Below are positions 8,959-17,506 of a stretch of DNA of 64,000 nucleotides, piece by piece; the stretch's first letter is position 1, and each line of letters opens with the position of its first letter. This DNA is from Micavibrio_B sp964633355. GTDB taxonomy: Bacteria; Pseudomonadota; Alphaproteobacteria; Micavibrionales; Micavibrionaceae. Where the stretch lies: assembly GCA_964633355.1 (NCBI GenBank), contig CAZWGO010000003.1, positions 62,001 through 126,000 of the forward strand, given 5' to 3'. A program made the translations under genes and the position numbers. The notes beneath the pieces were generated by a model. The model did no database searches. It was not told where the DNA came from and saw only the letters and a program-made list of their open reading frames with translations.

Positions 8959-9549
8959 TTAAACAAAATATTTCTCTAAAAGTTTTTCAAACGCCCTTGC
9001 CCGATGGGAATAGTTTTTCTTCTCTTCCAGTTTCATTTCACCGAAAGTTCGCGTCTCTCCTTCCGGCATAAATATCGGGTCATAGCCAAAACCGCCTGTG
9101 CCGCGCGGGGGCCAGACGATTTGCCCGTCGATGCGGCCTTCGGCATTCATCACAGACCCATCCGGATTGGCAATTACGAGAACGCTTGTGAAATAAGCCG
9201 ATTTATCCGCCGCCTCGCCCATCTTCTCATGAACAAGCTTCATCGCTTTATCAAAATCTCTCGGAATACCTGCCCAGTCTGCAGAATAAACGCCCGGTTC
9301 GCCATTAATCGCATTAACAGATAAGCCACTATCATCGGATAAACATGGCAATCCGGTAATTGCCGCCGCCGCTTTGGCTTTCAACGTGGCATTGCCGATA
9401 AAACTATTCTCGGTTTCATCCGGCTCCGGCAAATCCATATCGACGGCAGATAAAATTTCAATCCCATATGGTACGAGCAGATTTTTAATCTCTTCAATCT
9501 TGCCTTTATTATGCGTGGCGAGGACTAGTTTCTTGCCTTCGAATTTCAT
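8959..9549 (-). CDS. rdgB: XTP/dITP diphosphatase
   Basis: 196-aa non-canonical purine NTP pyrophosphatase of the Ham1/RdgB family, which removes dITP and XTP from nucleotide pools. The substrate-binding motif ATHNKGKIEEIK is at the N-terminus, followed by LSDDSGLSV, the GVYSADWAG loop, FGYDPIF and SHRARAF near the end, all in standard order and at standard length. Its ATG overlaps the stop of rph by 4 bases, showing translational coupling. Confidence 0.95.
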   Translation of the reverse strand: MKFEGKKLVLATHNKGKIEEIKNLLVPYGIEILSAVDMDLPEPDETENSFIGNATLKAKAAAAITGLPCLSDDSGLSVNAINGEPGVYSADWAGIPRDFDKAMKLVHEKMGEAADKSAYFTSVLVIANPDGSVMNAEGRIDGQIVWPPRGTGGFGYDPIFMPEGETRTFGEMKLEEKKNYSHRARAFEKLLEKYFV

Positions 9550-10265
9550 AGACCCAGCGCTTTCCGCTGTATGGCGGAGATTTCCTGACAGCCTTTTTTC
9601 GCCAGTGCCATCAATTCACCAAGCTGCGCTTCGGTAAAGGGTTCTTTCTCGGCTGTGCCTTGAATTTCCACGATACCGCAGCCGCCAGTCAAAACGAAAT
9701 TCGCATCCGTCTCGGCATTTGAATCTTCGATGTAATCGAGATCCAGAACCGGCACGCCATTATAAATGCCACAGGAAATCGCCGAAACCGTATCCTTGAT
9801 CGGCAACTCTTTCAGTAGACCGATATTTTGCAAATGCTGGAACGCCAGATGCGCCGCCACGAAACTTCCGGTAATCGCTGCCGTACGGGTTCCGCCATCG
9901 GCCTGTATGACATCGCAATCCAACCTAATCTGGCGCTCGCCCATTTTCTCCATATTGATCGCGGCGCGAAGCGCGCGTCCGATCAATCGCTGGATTTCCT
10001 GCGTCCGGCCCGTCTGTTTGCCTTTCGCCGCTTCACGGTCCATGCGTTTATCGGTTGAGCGCGGCAGCATACCGTATTCCGCCGTCATCCAGCCTGAACC
10101 TTTATTCTTCATCCAGCCCGGAACACTTTCTTCAATCGACGCCGTACACAGAACATGCGTATCGCCGAATTTGACCATACAGGACCCTTCGGCATGTTTG
10201 GAGACATCGGTAATAATCTCGATTTTGCGAAGTTCGTTAGCGGCACGGCCTGAAGGGCGGGTCAT
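9546..10265 (-). CDS. rph: Ribonuclease PH
   Basis: 239-aa phosphorolytic 3'-5' exoribonuclease that trims tRNA 3' ends. It begins MTRPSGRAANELR, typical of alphaproteobacterial RNase PH, and carries CTASIEE, GWMTAEYGMLPRSTDKR and the phosphate-site region IRLDCDVIQADGGTRTA. Full length and intact. It is first in the rph-rdgB-hemW unit and divergent from hrcA. Confidence 0.95.
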   Translation of the reverse strand: MTRPSGRAANELRKIEIITDVSKHAEGSCMVKFGDTHVLCTASIEESVPGWMKNKGSGWMTAEYGMLPRSTDKRMDREAAKGKQTGRTQEIQRLIGRALRAAINMEKMGERQIRLDCDVIQADGGTRTAAITGSFVAAHLAFQHLQNIGLLKELPIKDTVSAISCGIYNGVPVLDLDYIEDSNAETDANFVLTGGCGIVEIQGTAEKEPFTEAQLGELMALAKKGCQEISAIQRKALGL

Positions 10266-10325
10266 AATGGTAAATCCTTGTTTTTGTGATGGTTTCTTTT
10301 AATGCTCGAAAACCTAAAAATCAAC

Positions 10326-10347
10326 GTCATTCCCGCGCAGGGATGAC
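10326..10347. repeat. Short palindrome, family A relative
   Basis: GTCATTCCCGCGCAGGGATGAC, a 22-base near-perfect palindrome in the rph/hrcA divergent spacer. It resembles one half of the longer family A elements. It is not a CIRCE element, which would contain TTAGCACTC and GAGTGCTAA. Confidence 0.7.
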
Positions 10348-10377
10348 AAGAGTAGTTATAAAGCCTATATTCTCCCC

Positions 10378-11418
10378 ATGGACCTCTCCGACCGCACCCG
10401 CGATATATTTCGCTTGATCGTCGATGAATATTTGACGACGGGTGAACCTATCGGCTCGCGCACCTTGTCGCGAAGGATCGAAGCTGGATTATCTCCAGCG
10501 ACGATCCGCAATGTCATGTCCGATCTGGAAGATTTAGGTTTTATTTTTTCTCCTCATACATCTGCCGGACGCTTGCCCACGCAAACCGGTCTTCGCCTTT
10601 ATGTCGACGGGCTGATGCAGATCGGCGGACTGACCAAAGATGAGCGCCGAAAAATCGAGAGCGAGTGTTCCACGTCGGGCCGCTCGATGGCCGAAGTTTA
10701 CGATAAGGCCAGCACGATGTTGTCCGGTCTGACCGGGGCGGCAGCGATGGTGATCGCACCGAAAATGAACAAACCGATCCGCCAAATTCAATTCGTGCAG
10801 ATCGAACGCGCCAAAGCTCTTGTAATTTTGGTGATGCAGGACGGTGTCGTTGAAAACCGTATCATTGATATTCCGCCAGATCTCGACTCGTCTATTCTTC
10901 AACAAGCCACTCAATATTTGAACGACCGCATGGCGGGCCGTTTATTACAAGATGTGCGCGAAGAAATTCTATTCGATATTCGCAATCACCAGACCAATCT
11001 TGACAGGCTTACCAAAAAACTTGTTGAGGATGGTCTTGTTATGGCGGTGACGCCTTTCGATGGCGGCAATATTATCGTGCGGGGCCAATCGCATCTGCTA
11101 AAAGACGTAAATGAAATGGAAAAACTGGAACAGGCGCGGCAACTCCTGACCATTCTGGAAGAAGAAAAGTCGATGCTTTCGATGCTGGATTCCGTCAGCC
11201 AAGCCGATGGCGTGCAGATTTTCATCGGCTCGGAAAACCGCTTTTTTGACAAACCGAACTGGTCGACCGTCGTCTCCCCTTACCGCTCGGAAGACGGACG
11301 AATTATAGGGGCGGTCGGCGTTATCGGCCCGATGCGGCTGAATTATGCCCGCATTGTTTCCATGGTTGATTTTACGTCTCAGGTCATGGGACGCCTGCTT
11401 GGTGAAACAACAAAATAA
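10378..11418 (+). CDS. hrcA: Heat-inducible transcription repressor HrcA
   Basis: 346-aa repressor that binds CIRCE operators and depends on GroE. It has an N-terminal winged helix (SRTLSRRIEAGLSPATIRNVMSDLEDLGF), then the GAF-like HrcA domain with AGRLPTQTGLRLYVD and C-terminal GAVGVIGPMRLNYARIVSMVDF. It leads the hrcA-grpE-dnaK-dnaJ cluster. No CIRCE sequence is visible upstream of hrcA, grpE or dnaK, so its target, probably groESL, should lie elsewhere. Confidence 0.95.
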   Translation: MDLSDRTRDIFRLIVDEYLTTGEPIGSRTLSRRIEAGLSPATIRNVMSDLEDLGFIFSPHTSAGRLPTQTGLRLYVDGLMQIGGLTKDERRKIESECSTSGRSMAEVYDKASTMLSGLTGAAAMVIAPKMNKPIRQIQFVQIERAKALVILVMQDGVVENRIIDIPPDLDSSILQQATQYLNDRMAGRLLQDVREEILFDIRNHQTNLDRLTKKLVEDGLVMAVTPFDGGNIIVRGQSHLLKDVNEMEKLEQARQLLTILEEEKSMLSMLDSVSQADGVQIFIGSENRFFDKPNWSTVVSPYRSEDGRIIGAVGVIGPMRLNYARIVSMVDFTSQVMGRLLGETTK

Positions 11419-11517
11419 TTTAACCGCGGAGGCACAGAGTTAGAAGGAGTTCGCGGAGTTATTATATAACTTTTCTCGTCTAAACTCCGCGTTACTCCGC
11501 GCCTCCGCGGTAAATTT
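11419..11517. repeat. Inverted repeat, family C (CCGCGGAGGC type)
   Basis: The left arm begins TTTAACCGCGGAGGCACAGA and the right arm, read in reverse complement, begins AAATTTACCGCGGAGGCGCG. Both continue with GGAGT-containing sequence towards the centre. It fills the hrcA-grpE gap. A single arm of the same family lies at about 28963-28998. Confidence 0.85.
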
Positions 11518-11560
11518 AAAACCCCTTGTTTTTAGACATAAACTTTCCTATTTTACAGCC

Positions 11561-12154
11561 ATGACCGAAAATATAAATCCTGAACACACTGAAGAACCAG
11601 CCAACGACGATATCGAGAGCTTAGAGGCCGAGCTGGATTCCGATATCGATGAATCCACCCGCAAGCTTAAAGAGCTTGAAAGCGCGTTTTTGCATACCAA
11701 GGATCAACTCTTGCGCACCGTTGCCGAGATGGAGAATTTGCGCAAGCGGTCCCAGCGTGAGCGCGAAGACGCCAGCAAATATGCCGTAGCGTCTTTTGCC
11801 AAAGACCTGCTCGACGTTGCCGATAATTTCCGCCGCGCGTTGGAACATATTCCTGCCGAAATGCGCGAAGATGCTAAATCAAAATCCCTGATTGAAGGTA
11901 TCGAAGCCACCGAACGCGCCATGCTGAAAACCTTTGAGAAAAATGGCATCAAGAAAATTGCCCCTGTTGACGAACCGTTCAACCCGAACCTCCACGAGGT
12001 CATGTTCGAAGCCCCGGTTCCCGGTAAACCCGCAGGCATGATTATTCAATTAGTGGATGTGGGATATATCCTCAACGACCGCCTGCTCCGCGCCGCCAAA
12101 GTCGGCGTCGCCAAGGGCGACGGCACGGCGCATAACGTGGATACAAGCGCTTAA
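11561..12154 (+). CDS. grpE: Nucleotide exchange factor GrpE
   Basis: 197-aa co-chaperone that releases ADP from DnaK. It has an acidic N-terminus, a long coiled coil from about residue 35 to 90 (AEMENLRKRSQREREDASKY) and a C-terminal beta domain with FNPNLHEVMFE, a hallmark of the family, and VGYILNDRLLRAAKVGVAKG. It lies between hrcA and dnaK on the same strand. Confidence 0.95.
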   Translation: MTENINPEHTEEPANDDIESLEAELDSDIDESTRKLKELESAFLHTKDQLLRTVAEMENLRKRSQREREDASKYAVASFAKDLLDVADNFRRALEHIPAEMREDAKSKSLIEGIEATERAMLKTFEKNGIKKIAPVDEPFNPNLHEVMFEAPVPGKPAGMIIQLVDVGYILNDRLLRAAKVGVAKGDGTAHNVDTSA

Positions 12155-12172
12155 AATATTTTAAGGCAGTCA

Positions 12173-12201
12173 CTTGTTTTCTAGGATATAAATCCCATCT
12201 T
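12173..12201 (+). promoter_or_regulatory. Candidate RpoH (sigma-32) promoter of dnaK
   Basis: CTTG at 12173-12176, a 17-base spacer, then CCCATCTT at 12194-12201. This fits the alphaproteobacterial heat-shock promoter pattern (CTTG, 17-18 bases, CYTATNT-like). It begins 19 bases after the grpE stop and implies a leader of about 150 bases before dnaK. Assigned by pattern only. Confidence 0.5.
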
Positions 12202-12356
12202 ATATCTTGTAGATATAGGCGAAAAAGGGGTGTCTTTTCAGAGCTCCTGCCTTATATATACTCCTCGCGGAGACACACCGTTTCCGTTAGGGAATTTGGG
12301 CGGTGCCGATGGTCGGGCCGTTTGAAATTTGCCATTAATAACAAGAGGTTAAATAC
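12202..12356 (+). promoter_or_regulatory. dnaK 5' leader with pairing potential
   Basis: About 150 bases with no open frame. GTGTCT at 12230-12235 can pair with AGACAC at 12271-12276, extended by GG/CC. A second GC-rich stretch (GGGCGGTGCCGATGGTCGGGCC) follows. The ribosome binding site AAGAGG lies 7 bases before the dnaK ATG. A thermosensor role is conceivable, but no known ROSE or fourU element is recognised. Confidence 0.35.
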
Positions 12357-14294
12357 ATGTCTAAAGTTATCGGTATCGACTTAGGTACAACCAACTCCTG
12401 TGTCGCCATCATGGACGGCAAGGAACCGAGAGTTGTTGAAAACTCCGAAGGCGCACGCACCACCCCTTCAATGATTGCATTCACTAAAGATGGCGAGCGT
12501 ATAGTCGGTCAGCCCGCCAAGCGTCAGGCTGTCACCAATCCGGAAAACACATTATTCGGGATCAAGCGCTTGCTCGGTCGCCGCTTCAATGATCCGCAAG
12601 TCCAGAAAATGAAAGAACACGCCCCGTTCAAAATCGTCGAAGGCGATAATGGCGATGCATGGGTTGAGATCAACGGCGAGAAAATGGCCCCGGCGCAAGT
12701 TTCCGCCATGGTTCTCAAGAAAATGAAAGAAACGGCGGAAAGCTTCCTCGGCACGACGGTTGACAAAGCCGTTATCACCGTTCCAGCTTATTTTAATGAC
12801 GCCCAACGTCAGGCGACGAAAGACGCTGGTAAAATCGCTGGTCTTGAAGTTCTTCGCATCATCAACGAGCCGACGGCCGCAGCTTTGGCCTACGGTCTTG
12901 ATAAGAAAAAAGCCGGCACGATTGCGGTCTATGACTTAGGCGGCGGTACATTCGACGTTTCCGTTTTGGAAATCGGCGACGGCGTATTCGAAGTTAAATC
13001 AACCAATGGCGACACATTCCTTGGTGGTGAAGATTTCGACTCCCGCATTATCGACTTTTTGGCAGACGAGTTCAAACGCGAACAAGGCATTGATCTGCGA
13101 TCCGACAAGCTTGCCCTGCAACGGTTAAAAGAGGCGGCAGAGAAAGCGAAGATCGAATTGTCTTCTACAGCGCAGACAGAAGTAAACCTGCCGTTTATCA
13201 CGGCAGATGCCTCCGGTCCGAAACATTTGAACGTCAAACTGTCACGCTCGAAACTTGAGAGCCTTGTTGACGATCTGGTTCGCCGTACGATCGAGCCGAT
13301 GAAAGCCGCGTTGAAAGATGCCGGTCTGAAACCATCCGAGATCGATGAAGTCGTCCTGGTCGGCGGTATGACGCGTATGCCGAAAATCATCGAAACGGTC
13401 AAAGACTTCTTTGGTAAAGAACCCCATAAAGGCGTGAACCCTGATGAAGTCGTCGCCGATGGCGCGGCGGTTCAGGGCGGCGTTTTACAAGGTGATGTCA
13501 AAGACGTTCTTCTTCTCGACGTAACGCCATTGTCGCTCGGTATCGAAACGCTTGGCGGTGTTTTCACACGCTTGATCGACCGTAACACGACGATCCCGAC
13601 CAAAAAGTCGCAGACCTTCTCGACAGCCGAGGACAATCAAGGCGCCGTGACGATCCGCGTATTCCAGGGTGAGCGCGAAATGGCCGCTGACAACAAAATG
13701 CTTGGCCAGTTCGATCTCGTCGGTATTCCATCCGCGCCGCGCGGCGTACCACAAATCGAAGTCACCTTCGACATCGATGCGAACGGCATTGTCCATGTAA
13801 CGGCAAAAGACAAAGCCACAGGCAAGGAACAGAATATTCGTATTCAAGCGTCTGGTGGTCTGTCCGATGCGGATATCGAGAAAATGGTCAAGGATGCTGA
13901 AGCCAACGCGGAAGGCGATAAGAAACGCCGTGCGCTCGTCGAAGCCAAAAATCAGGCCGAAGCAATTATTCACCAGACCGAAAAATCCATCGCCGATCTT
14001 GGCGCGGATGTGCCGGAAGGTGATAAAGCCGAAGCCGAGAAAGCGATTGCCGAGTTGAAAGAAGCGTTAAACGGTGAAGATGTTTCCGACATCGAAGCCA
14101 AGTCAAACGCTTTGCAACAGGCTGCAATGAAAATCGGCGAAGCCGCTTATAAAAAGGCGCAGGAAAATGCAGCCGGTCAAGCCGACAGCAATGCGTCTGA
14201 TGCTCCGAAGGCAGATGGCGCAGCTTCCAGTGAAGATGTTATCGACGCGGATTTCACCGATCTGAAAGATGACGGCAAGCCGACAGTCAATTAA
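12357..14294 (+). CDS. dnaK: Molecular chaperone DnaK (Hsp70)
   Basis: 645 aa, full length. ATPase domain motifs are GIDLGTTNSCVA at the N-terminus, IINEPTAAALAYG, YDLGGGTFDVS and VVLVGGMTRMPKI. The substrate-binding domain begins with LLLDVTPLSLGIETLGG and the C-terminus ends in an acidic tail with DVIDADFTDLKDD. It acts with GrpE and DnaJ encoded on either side. A heat-shock-type promoter candidate and a leader of about 150 bases precede it, suggesting its own control apart from hrcA-grpE. Confidence 0.98.
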   Translation: MSKVIGIDLGTTNSCVAIMDGKEPRVVENSEGARTTPSMIAFTKDGERIVGQPAKRQAVTNPENTLFGIKRLLGRRFNDPQVQKMKEHAPFKIVEGDNGDAWVEINGEKMAPAQVSAMVLKKMKETAESFLGTTVDKAVITVPAYFNDAQRQATKDAGKIAGLEVLRIINEPTAAALAYGLDKKKAGTIAVYDLGGGTFDVSVLEIGDGVFEVKSTNGDTFLGGEDFDSRIIDFLADEFKREQGIDLRSDKLALQRLKEAAEKAKIELSSTAQTEVNLPFITADASGPKHLNVKLSRSKLESLVDDLVRRTIEPMKAALKDAGLKPSEIDEVVLVGGMTRMPKIIETVKDFFGKEPHKGVNPDEVVADGAAVQGGVLQGDVKDVLLLDVTPLSLGIETLGGVFTRLIDRNTTIPTKKSQTFSTAEDNQGAVTIRVFQGEREMAADNKMLGQFDLVGIPSAPRGVPQIEVTFDIDANGIVHVTAKDKATGKEQNIRIQASGGLSDADIEKMVKDAEANAEGDKKRRALVEAKNQAEAIIHQTEKSIADLGADVPEGDKAEAEKAIAELKEALNGEDVSDIEAKSNALQQAAMKIGEAAYKKAQENAAGQADSNASDAPKADGAASSEDVIDADFTDLKDDGKPTVN

Positions 14295-14314
14295 TCTGAA
14301 AATTAAATAATTCT

Positions 14315-14380
14315 GTTTCCCCCGCGCAAGCGGGGGTCTCTCTATCCACAAACGGGATTCCCGCTTTCGCGGGAAAAGCA
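14315..14380. repeat. Palindromic element, family A
   Basis: Halves CCCCCGCGCAAGCGGGGG and CCCGCTTTCGCGGG in the dnaK-dnaJ spacer. Since dnaJ has no other clear promoter, this hairpin probably lies within a dnaK-dnaJ transcript and may set the dnaJ level. Confidence 0.9.
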
Positions 14381-14401
14381 ATTAAGGTAGATAAGACATC
14401 A

Positions 14402-15556
14402 ATGGCCGACGAATATTATAAAACCCTTGGCGTGTCGAAGACCGCCTCCGATGACGAAATTAAAAAAGCCTATCGCAAACTGGCGATGGAGCACCACCCT
14501 GACCGTAATAAAGACAACAAAGAGTCAGAAGCTAAATTCAAGGAAATTTCCGAAGCCTATGACACGCTGAAAGACCCTGACAAACGCGCAGCCTATGACC
14601 GTTTCGGCAAAGGCGGAAATCCGTTTGGCGGTGGTGGTGGATTTGGCGGCGGCGGCGGTGATTATTCCGGCTTCGGCTCCGCCTTCTCCGATATTTTCGA
14701 AGACATGTTCGGCGGCGCAGGCCGAGGCGGCGGACGTAACCCGAACGCGGCAACGCGCGGCTCTGACGTTCAGTTTACTTTGGAAATTTCGCTGGACGAT
14801 GCCTTTAAGGGCAAAGAAGCCAAGATGAAAATTCCGACTGTCGAGTCTTGCGATCTGTGCAAGGGCTCCGGCGCGGAAGGCGGACAATCCGCCGAACAAT
14901 GCGGCACCTGTTCCGGCTCTGGCCGCGTGCGTGCAACGCAAGGTTTCTTCACCATCGAACGCACCTGCCCGACCTGTAACGGCGCAGGCACCGTGATTAA
15001 AAATCCATGCAAGAAATGCGGCGGCGCGGGACGCATGCGCGGCGACAAAACAATTTCCGTCAACATCCCTGCAGGTATCGATGACGGTCGCCGCATTCGT
15101 TTGACCGGCGAAGGCGAAGCCGGACTTCGTGGCGGCGGTAAAGGCGATCTCTATGTCTTGATTGCAATCAGACCACATAATTTCTTCCGTCGCGACGGCG
15201 CGAATTTATACTGCCGCGTGCCGTTGCCGATGACGACCGCCGCACTTGGCGGCTCTATCGATGTACCGACCATCGAAGGTGCGCGTACCAGCATAAAGAT
15301 TCCAGCCGGAACCCAGACAGGCCAGCAGCTTCGCCTCAAAGGCAAAGGCATGAGCATCATGCGCTCTTCTTCGCGCGGCGACATGTATATTGAGATTTTC
15401 GTTGAGATTCCGCACAACCTCGATAAGAAACAAATCGATCTGATGAAACAGCTCGACGATTCTTTGTCGCTGGAAAAATCAGGCAAGAAACATATGCCGG
15501 AGTCGGAAGGCTTTTTTACGAAGATGAAAGATCTTTGGAAAGATTTGAAAGAATAA
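14402..15556 (+). CDS. dnaJ: Co-chaperone DnaJ (Hsp40)
   Basis: 384 aa. J domain with the HPD motif (MEHHPDRNKDNK), a Gly/Phe-rich linker (GGGGGFGGGGGDYSGFG), then four CxxCxGxG-type zinc modules (CDLCKGSG, CGTCSGSG, CPTCNGAG, CKKCGGAG) and the C-terminal substrate-binding domain. It stimulates DnaK ATP hydrolysis and delivers substrates. It ends the chaperone cluster, with a hairpin directly after its stop. Confidence 0.98.
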   Translation: MADEYYKTLGVSKTASDDEIKKAYRKLAMEHHPDRNKDNKESEAKFKEISEAYDTLKDPDKRAAYDRFGKGGNPFGGGGGFGGGGGDYSGFGSAFSDIFEDMFGGAGRGGGRNPNAATRGSDVQFTLEISLDDAFKGKEAKMKIPTVESCDLCKGSGAEGGQSAEQCGTCSGSGRVRATQGFFTIERTCPTCNGAGTVIKNPCKKCGGAGRMRGDKTISVNIPAGIDDGRRIRLTGEGEAGLRGGGKGDLYVLIAIRPHNFFRRDGANLYCRVPLPMTTAALGGSIDVPTIEGARTSIKIPAGTQTGQQLRLKGKGMSIMRSSSRGDMYIEIFVEIPHNLDKKQIDLMKQLDDSLSLEKSGKKHMPESEGFFTKMKDLWKDLKE

Positions 15557-15560
15557 AAAA

Positions 15561-15588
15561 AGAGGCCGTCTCCCCCGAGCCGGCCTCT
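15561..15588 (+). terminator. Hairpin after dnaJ, probable terminator
   Basis: AGAGGCCG (15561-15568) pairs with CGGCCTCT (15581-15588) around a 12-base loop. An A6 run precedes it, but only CTCATTT follows, so it is a weak intrinsic terminator for the plus strand. In the other direction the A-run would give a U-tract. Confidence 0.55.
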
Positions 15589-15693
15589 CTCATTTCTGGT
15601 TCCCCAAATCCTGTTCCAACTCGCGTTGTTTTTTATTCGTTGACAAAAGACTGCCCGAAAATGGCCGCAACATGCAAGAAAAAGAATTTATCC

Positions 15694-15721
15694 TTGTTTT
15701 TCAGTGAGATAGGCTTATAAC
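15694..15721 (+). promoter_or_regulatory. Possible promoter of dapB
   Basis: TTGTTT, a 16-base spacer and TATAAC end 6 bases before the dapB ATG at 15728. This would give an almost leaderless message. Based on similarity to the sigma-70 consensus only. Confidence 0.3.
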
Positions 15722-15727
15722 AAAATT

Positions 15728-16459
15728 ATGATCAAAGTCGGAATCGCCGGATGCAATGGCCGCATGGGCCAGCTTTTAATGGCGGAAGTTACAGCTTCCG
15801 AAAGCCTTACCCTGTCCGGCGGCTGTGATCGCGACAGCGATTTGAGCGCTCAAGAACTTTTTGAAATTTCAGATATCGTCATTGATTTCTCATCCCCCGA
15901 AGCGTCTTTGCATCACGCGGAGCTGGCATCACAAAATAAAAAAGCGTTATTGATCGGCACGACAGGATTTTCGCCAGAGCAAATCGATCAACTTAAAAAA
16001 TTTGGCGAGGCCACTCCTATTCTACTTTCCGCGAACACAAGCCTCGGCGTCAATCTGCTTGTGCAACTCACCAAAAAAGTTGCGGGCATTCTCGGCAACG
16101 ATTATGCCATTGAAATTTTGGAGAGTCACCACAAACATAAAATCGATGCGCCGTCCGGCACTGCCCTCGCCCTTGGCAAAGCCGCAGCAGAAGGCCGCAA
16201 TATAGATTTCGAAACTCACAAATCCATCGACCGCAACGGCGCCCGCAAAGCCGATGATATAGGCTTCTCCGTCATGCGCGGCGGCGATGTCGTTGGCGAA
16301 CATACGGTTTATTTCTTCGGAGACGGCGAACGCCTTGAACTCACCCACCGCGCCACGGACCGAAAATTATTTGCCAAAGGCGCGGTTACCACCGCCAAAT
16401 GGCTGGCTGGGCAAAAGCCGGGATTTTATACGATGGATGATTTTTTGAAGATTTTCTAA
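15728..16459 (+). CDS. dapB: 4-hydroxy-tetrahydrodipicolinate reductase
   Basis: 243-aa NAD(P)H-dependent enzyme of the diaminopimelate/lysine pathway. The Rossmann start is IAGCNGRMGQLL, followed by GTTGFSPEQ and the catalytic/substrate region ESHHKHKIDAPSGTALALG, which is diagnostic. Slightly shorter than E. coli DapB because of a compact N-terminal domain. Its stop overlaps the convergent repair gene by 4 bases. Confidence 0.95.
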   Translation: MIKVGIAGCNGRMGQLLMAEVTASESLTLSGGCDRDSDLSAQELFEISDIVIDFSSPEASLHHAELASQNKKALLIGTTGFSPEQIDQLKKFGEATPILLSANTSLGVNLLVQLTKKVAGILGNDYAIEILESHHKHKIDAPSGTALALGKAAAEGRNIDFETHKSIDRNGARKADDIGFSVMRGGDVVGEHTVYFFGDGERLELTHRATDRKLFAKGAVTTAKWLAGQKPGFYTMDDFLKIF

Positions 16460-17364
16460 AGTGAATGATGCTTTAAGTATTCGTCAGCTAACTTTGACCT
16501 ACGTAATGCCTCATAACCAGCATCACGATTTGTCAAACTTGCCATTTCCGCCCCCAAAATCGCTTTTTTCCGCTCACTTCCCCACGCATAATTCTCGATA
16601 ATTCCCGTCGATTGAATAACCCTGTGGCATGGTATCAATAAAGAAATCGGGTTAGCTCCCACCGCAGTGCCGACGGCCCGATTGGCATCAGGCTTACCTA
16701 AAGATTGAGCAATCGCGCCATAACTCACCGTCGAACCGGACGGAATTTTGAGCAAAGCCTGCCAGACCTGAATTTGAAAATTCGTCCCGAAAAGATGCAG
16801 TTTTGCTTTTCGGTTTTTATCGGCGCTGCCGCTCCATATCGATATGATATTTTCGGCGATTTCTTCGGCCGCTTCTTTATCCTCAATCAATTCCGCATTT
16901 TGCCAATGCCGGTTCAATCTGGCGAGAGATTTTTCCTGATGTCCATTCATTTGAAAACTGAGCCAGCAGATGCCACGTTCGGTTTGTGCAACGAATAATT
17001 CACCGAGCGGCGTGGCCTGCGCTCCATAGCGAAGGGTAAGCCCCCGCCCCTTGTTCTTCACTTCGCCCGGGGATGCAGCTTCACAGGTGACAAATAAATC
17101 ATGCAGACGGCCATTACCCGACAGCCCCGCTTCGTAGGCGGCGTCGAGCGTCGAGCCTCCTTGAAGCAGAAAATCTTTGGCTGTTTTCAAACTCATATAC
17201 TGGACGAATTTCTTTGGACTTAGGCCCACATGCTCCTGAAATATTTTCTGAAAATAAGTTGGTTCATAGCCGAAGCGCGCCGCGACAATATCAAGCTCGG
17301 GCTGCTCATGATAATGAGCGACCAGATAGTCGATAGCCGCAGCGAGTTTTTGCATATGGGTCAT
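16456..17364 (-). CDS. AraC-type HTH / O6-alkylguanine-DNA methyltransferase fusion (Ada-like, no AdaA zinc domain)
   Basis: 302 aa. Residues about 10-95 form an AraC helix-turn-helix pair (LDIVAARFGYEPTYFQKIF). Residues about 215-290 form the Ogt domain with the methyl-acceptor cysteine in LIPCHRVI and the GTAVGANP segment. The N-terminal zinc-cysteine domain of E. coli Ada, which senses methylphosphotriesters, is absent. The protein should repair O6-methylguanine, while the trigger for its DNA-binding half is unclear. This architecture is common in alphaproteobacteria. Confidence 0.88.
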   Translation of the reverse strand: MTHMQKLAAAIDYLVAHYHEQPELDIVAARFGYEPTYFQKIFQEHVGLSPKKFVQYMSLKTAKDFLLQGGSTLDAAYEAGLSGNGRLHDLFVTCEAASPGEVKNKGRGLTLRYGAQATPLGELFVAQTERGICWLSFQMNGHQEKSLARLNRHWQNAELIEDKEAAEEIAENIISIWSGSADKNRKAKLHLFGTNFQIQVWQALLKIPSGSTVSYGAIAQSLGKPDANRAVGTAVGANPISLLIPCHRVIQSTGIIENYAWGSERKKAILGAEMASLTNRDAGYEALRRSKLADEYLKHHSL

Positions 17365-17417
17365 ATATCAATTTACCACCGGCAGACAGCGAAACAATCC
17401 GATTCTTGCTATCCTGT

Positions 17418-17488
17418 TGCTTTCCCCGCGAAAGCGGGGATCTTAGGTTGGCGCTTAGGGCAGATCCCCGCTTTCGCGGGGAAAGCAT
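17418..17488. repeat. Palindromic element, family A
   Basis: Best-preserved copy: GCTTTCCCCGCGAAAGCGGG and its reverse complement form near-perfect arms of about 24 bases separated by about 22 bases. It occupies the divergent spacer between the Ada-like gene and nth, ending about 19 bases before the nth start. Confidence 0.93.
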
Positions 17489-17506
17489 ATTTGGTAGGTG
17501 TAGTAC

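Noticed and set aside
10266..12356. CIRCE operator near hrcA or dnaK
   Set aside because: No TTAGCACTC-N9-GAGTGCTAA-like sequence on either strand in these gaps.
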